Shown here: positions 1-8,283 of the stretch, in pieces | Layout: each line of letters begins with the position of its first letter | How positions within the stretch are numbered: position 1 is the first letter of the stretch | Assembly: GCF_002368295.1 (NCBI RefSeq) | Contig: NZ_AP018248.1 | Location: 1,522,477 to 1,586,476 of the forward strand | Length of the DNA stretch: 64,000 bases | Source: Tolypothrix tenuis PCC 7101 | GTDB lineage: Bacteria; Cyanobacteriota; Cyanobacteriia; Cyanobacteriales; Nostocaceae | Reading direction: 5' to 3' | The notes under the pieces: model-generated | The model's input: only the letters and a program-made list of their open reading frames with translations | Database searches by the model: none | What the model was told of the DNA's origin: nothing | Translations under genes and position numbers: made by a program

Positions 1-1376
1 TTGTAATAAGCTTCTATTAGTTCGCGGTTGAGTTTGATGGCTTGGTTATAATCAGCCATTGCGCCTTGTTCATCCCCAATTTGGCGGCGGGCGTTGCCTC
101 GATTACAATAAGCTTCGGAAAAGTCGGGGGCAATTTCTATGGCTTGGGTGTTATCGTTAATTGCACCTTGATAATCTTGTAAGGCTTCGCGGACAATGGC
201 TCGACCATAGTAAGCTGTGGCTAAGTTGGCATCAAACATCAAAGCCCAATCGTAATCTTTGATCGCCCCTTGATAGTCGCCTAAGCTACGACGGGCTGAA
301 GCGCGATCGCAATATCCTTCTGCTAATAAGGGGTTGAGTTGCAGTAATTTAGTACTATCTTGAATGGCTTCTTGGTAATCTCCCATGCGTCGGCGGACGT
401 TGGCGCGTAAGCCGTAGACTAAATCTAAGGTGGGGTTTTCTTGTAATGCTTGGTTATAATCTGCGATCGCACCTTCATAGTCTCCTAAGGCGCTGCGGAC
501 TAAACCCCGTTCGTAGTATGCTTGTACATCATCGGGATTGAGAGCGATCGCTTGGTCTAAGTCGGCAATGGCTTGTTGATACTTTTCTAAATGAGCGTAA
601 ACTAAACCCCGATTATAGTAAGCTCCAGCAAATTTCGGGTTAAGTTCAATAGCGCGGTTGTAATCGGCAAGCGCTCTGGGATAATCTGTCAGGGCATAGC
701 GGGCATTACCGCGATTATGGTAAGCTTCCGTTAAGTGAGGATCTAGCTGTAATGCTTGGTCATGGTCGGCAGTAGCTTGGATATACTCGCCTAAGATTTG
801 GTAAACATTGCCGCGATTAGTATAGGCGGCAGCAAAGTCAGGATGAAGCTGCAAAGCCTGATTAAAATCTTCTATAGCCCCTTCATTATCACCGCGATCG
901 CAACGTGCCACACCGCGATTATGGTAAGCATTAGCAATATCAACATCTATATAAGTAGATAACTGGGGATTAATTTGAATTGCTTGCTGAAAATCGGCTA
1001 ATGCTGTTTCGTAATTTCCCAGGGCAAAGTAAGCCTTACCTCGACTATGATAAGCTTCCGCTAGTTGGGGATTAATTTTTACAGCCTGGCAATAATCAGC
1101 GATCGCCGTTTCATAATCTTCTAATAAATAATGGGCGTTCGCTCGGTTACAGTAAGCTTCGGCAAAATCAGGATTAATCGCCACAGCCCGACTAAAATCT
1201 GCGATCGCACCGTGATAATCTTTGATTTCATTAATCAAAATAACTCCCCGGTTATAATAGGCTTCTGCATAGTCAGGATGAAGTTGAATGGCTTGGGTAT
1301 AATCTGCGATCGCCCCTTGATAGTCACCTTGAGAATTCTTGTTGAAACCCTGATGAAAAAGATTTGTAGCATCCAT
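1..1376 (-). CDS. TPR-repeat protein, 5' part only (runs off window)
   Basis: An open reading frame on the minus strand starts at the ATG at 1376-1374 and stays open to base 1, so only the first 458 codons are present and the 3' end is outside the window. The translation is almost entirely tetratricopeptide repeats: about 13 units of 34 residues, each close to a GDYxGAIADYxQAIxLxPxxAEAYxNRG pattern. The fourth unit carries a few extra residues (around STYIDVD). Arrays of this kind act as protein-binding scaffolds; no catalytic domain is visible in the part seen. The HIP1 motif recurs in several repeat units. The partner is unknown. The partial gene is easily overlooked because it has no stop codon in the window. 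Confidence 0.85.
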   Translation of the reverse strand, partial: MDATNLFHQGFNKNSQGDYQGAIADYTQAIQLHPDYAEAYYNRGVILINEIKDYHGAIADFSRAVAINPDFAEAYCNRANAHYLLEDYETAIADYCQAVKINPQLAEAYHSRGKAYFALGNYETALADFQQAIQINPQLSTYIDVDIANAYHNRGVARCDRGDNEGAIEDFNQALQLHPDFAAAYTNRGNVYQILGEYIQATADHDQALQLDPHLTEAYHNRGNARYALTDYPRALADYNRAIELNPKFAGAYYNRGLVYAHLEKYQQAIADLDQAIALNPDDVQAYYERGLVRSALGDYEGAIADYNQALQENPTLDLVYGLRANVRRRMGDYQEAIQDSTKLLQLNPLLAEGYCDRASARRSLGDYQGAIKDYDWALMFDANLATAYYGRAIVREALQDYQGAINDNTQAIEIAPDFSEAYCNRGNARRQIGDEQGAMADYNQAIKLNRELIEAYY

Positions 1377-1398
1377 AATTTAAATTGGTCATTTGTCA

Positions 1399-1556
1399 TT
1401 TGGTAATTGGGTGTTTGGTGTTTGGTGTTTGGTGTTTGGTGTTTGGTGTTTGGTAATTGGGTGTTTGGTAATTGGGTGTTTGGTGTTTGGTGTTTGGTGT
1501 TTGGTGTTTGGTAATTGGGTGTTTGGTGTTTGGTGTTTGGTGTTTGGTGTTTGTTA
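1399..1556. repeat. Heptamer tandem repeat (GTTTGGT-type)
   Basis: About 150 bases of GTGTTTG/GTTTGGT 7-mers, regularly interrupted by AATTGGGT variants that give a larger higher-order period. This is the short tandemly repeated repetitive (STRR) style typical of Nostocales intergenic DNA. Confidence 0.85.
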
Positions 1557-1559
1557 TTT

Positions 1560-1617
1560 CCCCTTGTCCCCTTGTCCCCTTGTCCCCAGTCCCCAGTCCC
1601 CAGTCCCCATTCCCCAA
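1560..1617. repeat. Tandem repeat CCCCTTGT x3 followed by CCCCAGT x3
   Basis: Three 8-base units CCCCTTGT pass directly into three 7-base units CCCCAGT and a final CCCCATT. It directly abuts the GTTTGGT array, so two unrelated repeat families are stacked in one gap. Confidence 0.8.
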
Positions 1618-1681
1618 TCTTGATAAACTAAACGGAGAAACTATATTATTTTTAAGCTTTCTGCTATCCATATAATTACTT

Positions 1682-4600
1682 ATGAGTCAGATGCAGCGCA
1701 CTGTTTTGATAGTTGATGATAACCCAGAAGATTGTGAGCTGTATCGGCAGTATTTTTTGCATGATCGGGAATACCAATATACCGTTGTGCTAGCAGAATT
1801 GGGGCAAACTGGATTACAACTGTGGCAAGTTCACCAACCAGATATTGTATTACTGGATTACCGATTACCAGATATTGATGGTTTAGAATTTCTCAAGCAA
1901 CTACAAGCAATTACCCGTCAGCCGTTGTTACCTGTAATTGTAGTTACAGGACAGGGGAATGAAGCGATCGCAGTGCAGGCGATGCAAGCAGGGGCGCAAA
2001 ATTACTTAGTCAAGGGTGGGATTACTTCTGAGGAAATGCGTCTAGCAGTGAATGGGGCGATTGAGAATTTACAGTTACGCACTCAACTGCAACAGCGCAT
2101 CGAAAAAGAGCGATTAATTACCCAAATTACCCAACAAATTTATAAATCCTTAAATTTACATGAAATTCTGCAAATTACTGTCAATGAGGTGCGGCAATTC
2201 CTGCAGACGGATCGGGTAATTATTTTTCAGCTATTTGCAGATGGTAATGGCCAAGTAGTTGCAGAAGCGGTTGGGGAAAACTGCCAATCTGTGCTGGCTT
2301 CCGCAATTTTCGATCCCTGTTTGGCTGAGGAATACATTGAACGCTATCGTCAAGGACTGCTAAATCAAGAACCCAGTGCAGTTGAAGAGTATATCGAACG
2401 CTATCGTCAGGGTTTAGTTACCGCCACAGCAGATATTTATGATGGTACTGTTGAACCTTGCCACAGGGAAATGCTAGCGCAGTTTCAAGTCCGGGCAAAT
2501 TTGGTAGTCCCAATTTTGCACGATCGCTATTTTTGGGGAATGTTAATTACTCATCACTGTACAGCACCCCGCAAATGGCAACAGTTAGAAATTGATTTGC
2601 TGCAAGAATTGGCAACTCAGGTCAGTATTGCCTTACGTCAGGCGGAAGCACTACAACAGGCACAAACTGAACTAGCTGAACGCAAACGTGCTGAGAAAAT
2701 TTTACAAGAAAATGAAGTCAGACTGGGAAAAGCCTTAGAAGCTGCGCGGATGGGGACTTGGGACTGGAATATCATTACAGGTGAAATTCAATGGTCTGCC
2801 AACTTAGAAGCTTTGTTTGGCTATGCACCAGGCGAGTTTGATGGCAGGTATGAGACCTTTGTATCTCGCCTACACCCAGATGATCGCGATCGCGTCCTCG
2901 CAGCAGTTAATACTGCGATCGCTACAGGTGCAGACTACAACATTGAATTTCGCGTAGTTTATCCCAATGGCAATATTCGTTGGGCCCTTAGCCAAGGTAA
3001 AGTTTTCACCGACGAGACAGGGCAACCTGTACGCATGACGGGTGTAGATTTAGATATTACAGAACGCAAACACTCAGAAGCAGAACTGCGAGAAAATGCC
3101 GCTTGGTTGAAATTAGCGCAAAAAGCTACAAAATCAGGATTATGGGATTTAGATCTGACTACAGGTAAAGCCAAAATATCCGAAGAATACTGTATGCTGT
3201 TGGGGCTTGACCCAAGTATCAGAGAAATTAGGGGTGATGAGTGGTTGCAGTGGGTACATCCTGACGACCGCAGCCGCATCAGCGAGTATGTTGGTCAAAT
3301 GATGCGTGAGCGACGGCAATATTATGATACAGAGTTCCGTGTCTTGCATCCTGATGGCGAGCGCTGGTTGGCTGGGAGAGCGCAGGTATTCTATGATGCA
3401 GCAGGTAACGCTGTGCGTAAAACAGGTAATGTCCAAGATATTACCGATCGCAAACGCGCCGAGGAAGAACTGCGAGAAAGCGAACGCCGTTATGCAACTT
3501 TAGCTGAAGCAGTACCAGTAGCCATTTTTAGGTTTGATAACAATAACAACTGTATTTATGTCAACAATCGCTGGTCGGAAATTACAGGTAGACCAACGCA
3601 TACAGCATTAGGCATGGGATGGCTAGAAACCTTACACCCAGAAGACCGCGATCGCATTTTGAGAGAAACACCCCTAAGATTACAGCCAGGAGAATTTTAT
3701 CAGAATGAAGGCAGGTGTTTACGCCCAGATGGGAGCATCATTTGGTTTTACGCCCAGATACTAGCGGAAACTGACTCCAATGGTAATGTTATTGGTCAAA
3801 TAGGCTCTCTCACGAATCTTACTGAGCGCAAACGTGCCGAGGAAGAACTGCGTCAAAGTGAAGAGTTTAACCAACGAATGCTAGCCAGCAGTAACGACTG
3901 TATTAAAGTCTTAGATTTAGATGGTAGACTTTTATACATAAATCCTGGCGGCATCTGTCTATTAGAAATCGATGACCTCACACCTTTGCTCCACACAGAA
4001 TGGCGCTGTTTCTGGGAAGGAGAAATGAGGCAAGAAGCAGAGAATGCGATCGCCATAGCTAAAGCTGGGGAATTAGCCAGATTTCAGGGTTATTGCCCCA
4101 CCGCCAAAGGTACGCCGAAATGGTGGGATGTGGCGGTTACGCCCATCCGCAATCCCGCAGGGCAAGTCATGCAGTTGTTATGTATCTCTCGCGACATAAC
4201 CGATTACAAACAAGCTGAAGAAACTATCCGCCAAAGTGAAATCCGTTACCGTTATTTAGCAGAAGCCATTCCCCACCTTGTCTGGACTTGTGACGCTCAC
4301 GGCTATTGTGATTATGTTAACCAACGATTATGTGAATATACTGGATTAATATTTGAGCAAGCCTTGGGTTTTGGTTGGCTAGCAGCCGTGCATCCAGAAG
4401 ATATGCCAGAATCTCAAGAATTGTGGATCAATGCTGTTGCAAATAGCACTTTCTATAAACATGAATATCGCTTCCGGCGTAACTCAGATGGTAGTTATCG
4501 TTGGCATTTAATTTTGGGCTTACCCCTCAAAGATGAACAAGGGCGGGTAGAGAAATGGTTTGGCACCTGTACAGACATTCACGATCAAAAAGAAATAGAA

Positions 4601-5776
4601 ATCGAACGCGATCGCATTTTGCAACTAGAACAAGTCGCCCGCAATGAAGCCGAAAAAGCCAACCGTGTTAAAGATGAGTTTTTAGCAATTCTCTCCCATG
4701 AATTGCGTTCCCCCCTCAACCCCATCCTCGGCTGGACAAAACTACTGCAAAGTCGCAGACTGGATGCTCACAAAACAGCCGAAGCCTTAGCCACAATTGA
4801 ACGTAACGCCAAGCTGCAAACTCAACTGATTGATGACTTATTAGATATTGCCAGAATTCTGCGGGGTAAACTCACCTTAAACGATGATGCCGTTAATTTA
4901 ATATTTGTCATTGAAGCCGCCATTGATACCGTCAGAACTGCCGCCGTTGCCAAATCAATTCTGATTCATCCAGAATTACGCAACGTCGGGCAAGTATCCG
5001 GTGATGCCGTACGCTTGCAACAAGTATTGTGGAATTTACTGACTAACGCCATCAAATTTACCCCCAACGGCGGCAGGGTAGACATTCGCTTAGAAAGGGT
5101 AGAGAACCAAGCCCAGATTACCGTCACCGACACAGGTAAAGGCATCAACCCCAACTTTCTCCCCTACATATTTGAATCTTTCCGCCAAGAAGATGTCTCC
5201 ATTACCCGCAAATATGGCGGATTAGGCTTAGGGCTAGCAATTGTGCGCCACATCATCGAAGCCCACGGCGGTACAGTAGCCGTTAACAGCCCAGGCGAAG
5301 GACAAGGGGCTACTTTCACCGTCAGTTTACCATTACAGAACATTGAACCAGAGAGCGATCGCACCGCAGATTTAGCAGCCGATGAACTCAATCTTGCAGG
5401 GATCAAAATCTTAACCATCGATGACGAACCAGACAGCCGTGATTTTCTCACCGTCTTGCTAGATTATTACGGTGCAGAAGTCGTAACAGTGGCTACCAGC
5501 TACGAATTTTTAGCCGCCCTAGAATCATTCCAGCCAGATGTCATAGTCAGCGACATCGGTATGCCCGAAGTCGATGGCTACACCCTGATAAAACAAGTCC
5601 GTTCCCTGCTACCAGAACAAGGCGGACAAACTCCTGCGATCGCTCTTACGGCTTATGCTGGAGAAATCAATCAACAACAAGCTTTAGCCGCCGGCTTTCA
5701 AAAGCATTTATCCAAACCCATCGATCCCGATTTGTTAGTACAAGCAGTTGCACAAGTGGTAATGGGTAATGGGTAA
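1682..5776 (+). CDS. REC-GAF-PAS5-HisKA-HATPase-REC hybrid histidine kinase, CBCR-like GAF
   Basis: A 1364-residue soluble multi-sensor hybrid kinase. Order: N-terminal receiver (phospho-acceptor D59 in LLDYRLPD), a GAF domain (about 140-330), five PAS/PAC units (about 345-980, each ending near an ITERK or ITDRK-like motif), HisKA with H1006 (SHELRSP), HATPase with the GGLGLGLAI box, and a C-terminal receiver with D1291 (VSDIGMP). The GAF domain resembles cyanobacteriochrome bilin-binding GAFs: it has a Cys-His (C260-H261 in EPCHREM) followed by AQFQVRANLVVPI, and a DPCL motif (C213) like the second cysteine of DXCF-type CBCRs. A 19-residue direct duplication (EEYIERYRQGL at 216 and 235) separates the two cysteines. 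The last residues, MGNG, are encoded by a heptamer repeat that contains the stop codon. Photosensing is inferred from the GAF residues only; redox or ligand sensing by the PAS domains is equally possible. Confidence 0.93.
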   Translation: MSQMQRTVLIVDDNPEDCELYRQYFLHDREYQYTVVLAELGQTGLQLWQVHQPDIVLLDYRLPDIDGLEFLKQLQAITRQPLLPVIVVTGQGNEAIAVQAMQAGAQNYLVKGGITSEEMRLAVNGAIENLQLRTQLQQRIEKERLITQITQQIYKSLNLHEILQITVNEVRQFLQTDRVIIFQLFADGNGQVVAEAVGENCQSVLASAIFDPCLAEEYIERYRQGLLNQEPSAVEEYIERYRQGLVTATADIYDGTVEPCHREMLAQFQVRANLVVPILHDRYFWGMLITHHCTAPRKWQQLEIDLLQELATQVSIALRQAEALQQAQTELAERKRAEKILQENEVRLGKALEAARMGTWDWNIITGEIQWSANLEALFGYAPGEFDGRYETFVSRLHPDDRDRVLAAVNTAIATGADYNIEFRVVYPNGNIRWALSQGKVFTDETGQPVRMTGVDLDITERKHSEAELRENAAWLKLAQKATKSGLWDLDLTTGKAKISEEYCMLLGLDPSIREIRGDEWLQWVHPDDRSRISEYVGQMMRERRQYYDTEFRVLHPDGERWLAGRAQVFYDAAGNAVRKTGNVQDITDRKRAEEELRESERRYATLAEAVPVAIFRFDNNNNCIYVNNRWSEITGRPTHTALGMGWLETLHPEDRDRILRETPLRLQPGEFYQNEGRCLRPDGSIIWFYAQILAETDSNGNVIGQIGSLTNLTERKRAEEELRQSEEFNQRMLASSNDCIKVLDLDGRLLYINPGGICLLEIDDLTPLLHTEWRCFWEGEMRQEAENAIAIAKAGELARFQGYCPTAKGTPKWWDVAVTPIRNPAGQVMQLLCISRDITDYKQAEETIRQSEIRYRYLAEAIPHLVWTCDAHGYCDYVNQRLCEYTGLIFEQALGFGWLAAVHPEDMPESQELWINAVANSTFYKHEYRFRRNSDGSYRWHLILGLPLKDEQGRVEKWFGTCTDIHDQKEIEIERDRILQLEQVARNEAEKANRVKDEFLAILSHELRSPLNPILGWTKLLQSRRLDAHKTAEALATIERNAKLQTQLIDDLLDIARILRGKLTLNDDAVNLIFVIEAAIDTVRTAAVAKSILIHPELRNVGQVSGDAVRLQQVLWNLLTNAIKFTPNGGRVDIRLERVENQAQITVTDTGKGINPNFLPYIFESFRQEDVSITRKYGGLGLGLAIVRHIIEAHGGTVAVNSPGEGQGATFTVSLPLQNIEPESDRTADLAADELNLAGIKILTIDDEPDSRDFLTVLLDYYGAEVVTVATSYEFLAALESFQPDVIVSDIGMPEVDGYTLIKQVRSLLPEQGGQTPAIALTAYAGEINQQQALAAGFQKHLSKPIDPDLLVQAVAQVVMGNG

Positions 5777-5784
5777 TTGGTAAT

Positions 5785-5909
5785 CAATACTTGTCGGTTA
5801 AGGGGAAAGGGGGAAGGGGAAAAGGGGCAAGAAAAAACCTTTAACCCTTACCCTTTAACCTTTTCCCAAACCAAATTAAGAGTTTAAAATCCTTAACCGA
5901 GCAGTATTG
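5785..5909 (+). repeat. Dispersed element with 19-bp terminal inverted repeats (complete copy)
   Basis: 125 bp. The left end is CAATACTTGTCGGTTAAGG and the right end CCTTAACCGAGCAGTATTG, which are near-perfect inverted repeats. Between them lie purine-rich then pyrimidine-rich stretches (GGGGAAAGGG, later CCTTTAACCCTTACCC), so the whole element can fold back on itself. The same element occurs at 60050-60219, and parts of it at 5949-6002, 45428-45503 and 48943-48993. No coding capacity; MITE-like. Confidence 0.75.
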
Positions 5910-5910
5910 A

Positions 5911-5947
5911 ATTGGTAATTGGTAATTGGTAATTGGTAATTGGTAAT
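5911..5947. repeat. AATTGGT heptamer tandem repeat
   Basis: Five copies of the 7-base unit between two copies of the TIR element. Confidence 0.75.
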
Positions 5948-5948
5948 G

Positions 5949-6002
5949 GTTTTTTCTTTCCCTTTTCCCATTCCCCTTTGTCCCCTTAACCGACAAGTAT
6001 TG
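5949..6002 (-). repeat. Partial inverted copy of the 19-bp-TIR element
   Basis: Ends with CCTTAACCGACAAGTATTG, the reverse complement of the left terminus of the element at 5785, preceded by the same type of pyrimidine-rich tract. Only one end is present. Confidence 0.6.
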
Positions 6003-6460
6003 TATGACTATGCAGCAAGGATTTTTATCTTGCTTTCCTGGGCCTGTTAGAATGCTATCTGTTTTTGGAATACTAATGGGTAACACCAGATATCAGGAGC
6101 TTTAGATGTATAGATAGTCACAGTGCTGTTAATAACAAGGATAAGAGAACAAAGTTATATTTTTTGGGCAATTCTATCGCTGCAATGTTTAGGAAGGAAA
6201 ATTAATTGAACCGAAATTATTAATGTTTGAAAGCACTGTTCGCAAACATTCAGTTTTAAGTTTAGTTACATTCATCATCCTTAGCGTGTAAGGAATATAG
6301 AAAAAATCTAGAAATGCCAACTTCCCCATACATGATGGGGCATTCCTAAATACAAAATCCTTATAGAGTCTTTGTGAGATAGGTTTTTCAGTTTTTATAT
6401 GGCACTAAAAGCAGCTTTTTTATTGTTAATGCTTACAGAAAGGGTAATCCAATGAAAAAC

Positions 6461-6577
6461 TCCATCCCGTTGTGGGTGGAGTTTTTGGGCATGGGGAATG
6501 GGGCATAGGGGAGGCAGTGCGTTGTGGGGGTTCCCCCCGTTGTAGCAACTGCCGCTCTCCACCCACAAGGGGATGGA
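6461..6577. repeat. Long inverted repeat with hairpin-forming arms
   Basis: Arms at 6461-6481 and 6557-6577 match as inverted repeats at 20 of 21 positions. Each arm can also form its own small hairpin (CTCCA pairing with TGGAG). The 75-base interior contains ATGGGG-type low-complexity sequence. No protein is encoded. It may be a small MITE or remnant insertion-element end. Confidence 0.6.
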
Positions 6578-6701
6578 GTTTCCCGCCGCTTTCAATGAAT
6601 TTCTTAAAACTTGTATAAAAGCTGACAACCTCTGTGGAAATTAAAACTCATCTGAGCTGCACCAGGACAACCGAATGTATTAATTAAAAGGTTAATCAGA
6701 T

Positions 6702-8273
6702 ATGAACCTCTCATCCCGGCAACATTTACGCGCTGGCATTAAATTCCTGAAGTATCTAACAATACTGCTGACAGCACTGTGGTTCAGCATTTCCCTTCCC
6801 GGATGCAGCTTGTTCCCAGCTAATGTATCTCCAAATGCCTCCACTCAATCCACCAAAACTACAGCCCCTCTACAGCGCTTTGACGGGATAACAGTCAATG
6901 TTGTCACTCGTTCAGGTGTAATTGGTGCAGGGCTAGAACGACGAATTCCTGAGTTTGAATCGCTGACGGGAGCTAAAGTCAAATTGACGATGCACGACTT
7001 TGGCAAGGTCTATGATATGTTGCAAGCCGACTGGTCGAGTGCATCTCCTAAATATGACATGGCGGTGGCCATGCCCCAGTGGTTAATTGACTTCGTTAAT
7101 GCTAATTATCTGGAAGATTTAACCGCTCGTGTCAAGGCTGATGCAGCGTTGCAGTGGGAGGACATTGTCCCCTTCTTTCGCAATGCCAATGCCATTCATA
7201 ATCAGCGCATTTACGGTGTTCCGCTAGATGGGGACTATCATCTACTCTACTATCGTACCGACTTGCTGCAAAAAGCCGGATTAACGCCACCCTTGACTTG
7301 GGATGATTATTTGAAAGTAGCGCGGAACTTTCATGGCAAAGACCTGAATGGGGATGGAACTCCAGACTACGGCTCTTGTATTGCCAAGGAACCGGGACAC
7401 GTCGGATTTTTTATGTTTAGCTCGATCGCCACATCCTATCTACAATCCAAAGGCACAGGGCAGGGGGCATTTTTTGACTCGGAAACCATGAAACCATTGG
7501 TAAAAAATGAGGCGTTTGCCAAGGCTTTGGATGTTTACAAACAAACGATGGCCTATGGGGTGCCTGATGATGCCAACTTGAAATTTGTTGAGGCCCGCAA
7601 TGTTTTTCTGGCAGGGCGATGTGCCTTGATGATCGACTGGGGCGACATTCCCACGCTGGCAATCGATCCAACCCTTTCAAAAGTAACGAATAAGGTTGGG
7701 GCAGCCATGACACCGGGTAGCTCCCAAGTGCTTGATCAAACCACAGGCAAATTCACAGTCTGTGATAAGTTTGTCTGTCCCTACGCCATTGACGGCATTA
7801 ATCATGCCCCTTTTGCGGCTAACTTGGGCTACACCGGAGTCATTTCTGCCAAAGCCGCGCCCAAAGTAAAAGATGCTGCCTATGCCTTTCTGTCCTATAT
7901 GAGTCAGCCAGCCCAGGCAAATGTGGATGTGACAATTGGTGCAACTGGGTTTAACCCCTATCGGGTTTCACAGTTTAAGGACGTGACTCCCTGGATTCAA
8001 GCAGGGATGTCAGAGGAAGCGGCCAATAACTATTTAGGAGCTATTGGCATTACCTTAAGCAATCCCAACATGGCGTTAGACCTGAAATTACCCCACGCCA
8101 AACGTTATCAATTGGAAATTCTTGAGCCAGCGCTGACAGATTTCATGGCCGGAAAAATCAGCCGCGAACAGACAATGGGGCGGGTTGAGCAGGGTTGGGA
8201 AAAAATTACGGATCAGGTAGGACGGGAATCCCAAAAAACAGCGTATCGCTACAGCTTGGGATTGCAATCTTAG
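6702..8273 (+). CDS. Extracellular solute-binding lipoprotein (ABC sugar type)
   Basis: 523 residues. The N-terminus has a hydrophobic segment (about 16-33) and the lipobox LPGC with the lipidated Cys at about 35, so the mature protein should be anchored at the outer face of the inner membrane. The rest resembles family-1 (maltose-type) substrate-binding proteins: the PxxxDGDYHLLYYRTDLL segment, a TWDDYLKVARNF segment, and a C-terminal SYMSQPAQAN helix. The stop is 10 bases before the start of a membrane hybrid kinase and no ABC permease or ATPase gene is nearby. It is therefore more likely a ligand-binding partner of that kinase than a transport component; this is inference from context. Ligand unknown. 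Confidence 0.88.
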   Translation: MNLSSRQHLRAGIKFLKYLTILLTALWFSISLPGCSLFPANVSPNASTQSTKTTAPLQRFDGITVNVVTRSGVIGAGLERRIPEFESLTGAKVKLTMHDFGKVYDMLQADWSSASPKYDMAVAMPQWLIDFVNANYLEDLTARVKADAALQWEDIVPFFRNANAIHNQRIYGVPLDGDYHLLYYRTDLLQKAGLTPPLTWDDYLKVARNFHGKDLNGDGTPDYGSCIAKEPGHVGFFMFSSIATSYLQSKGTGQGAFFDSETMKPLVKNEAFAKALDVYKQTMAYGVPDDANLKFVEARNVFLAGRCALMIDWGDIPTLAIDPTLSKVTNKVGAAMTPGSSQVLDQTTGKFTVCDKFVCPYAIDGINHAPFAANLGYTGVISAKAAPKVKDAAYAFLSYMSQPAQANVDVTIGATGFNPYRVSQFKDVTPWIQAGMSEEAANNYLGAIGITLSNPNMALDLKLPHAKRYQLEILEPALTDFMAGKISREQTMGRVEQGWEKITDQVGRESQKTAYRYSLGLQS

Positions 8274-8283
8274 AGGAAAAACA

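Larger units (their letters stand above)
1377..1681. other. Intergenic region filled with short tandem repeats
   Basis: The gap between the divergent TPR gene and the hybrid kinase is mostly low-complexity repeat (see the two repeat entries). The only unique sequence is about 60 bases before the kinase start. No convincing promoter was recognised. ORFs on both strands here are translations of the repeat. Confidence 0.6.
5777..6701. other. Intergenic region with nested repeat elements
   Basis: No credible gene. From left to right it holds the tail of a GGGTAAT heptamer run, the 19-bp-TIR element at 5785-5909, an AATTGGT heptamer run, a second partial copy of the element ending at 6002, about 400 bases of plain AT-rich DNA, and the inverted repeat at 6461-6577. 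The solute-binding protein gene begins at 6702. ORFs read on the minus strand here are translations of the repeats. Confidence 0.6.

Noticed and set aside
1399..1617. Possible CRISPR array
   Set aside because: Units are 7-8 bases without unique spacers and there are no cas genes anywhere in the window.
1393..1675. Overlapping ORFs on both strands in the heptamer array
   Set aside because: They are translations of the tandem repeat (GVWCLVF-type) and not genes.
5841..6086. Minus-strand ORF over the TIR element
   Set aside because: It is made of repeat sequence (YQLPITNYQLPI) and has no independent support.
6395..6628. Minus-strand 77-codon ORF
   Set aside because: It is composed of the inverted repeat and low-complexity sequence; no ribosome site or domain.
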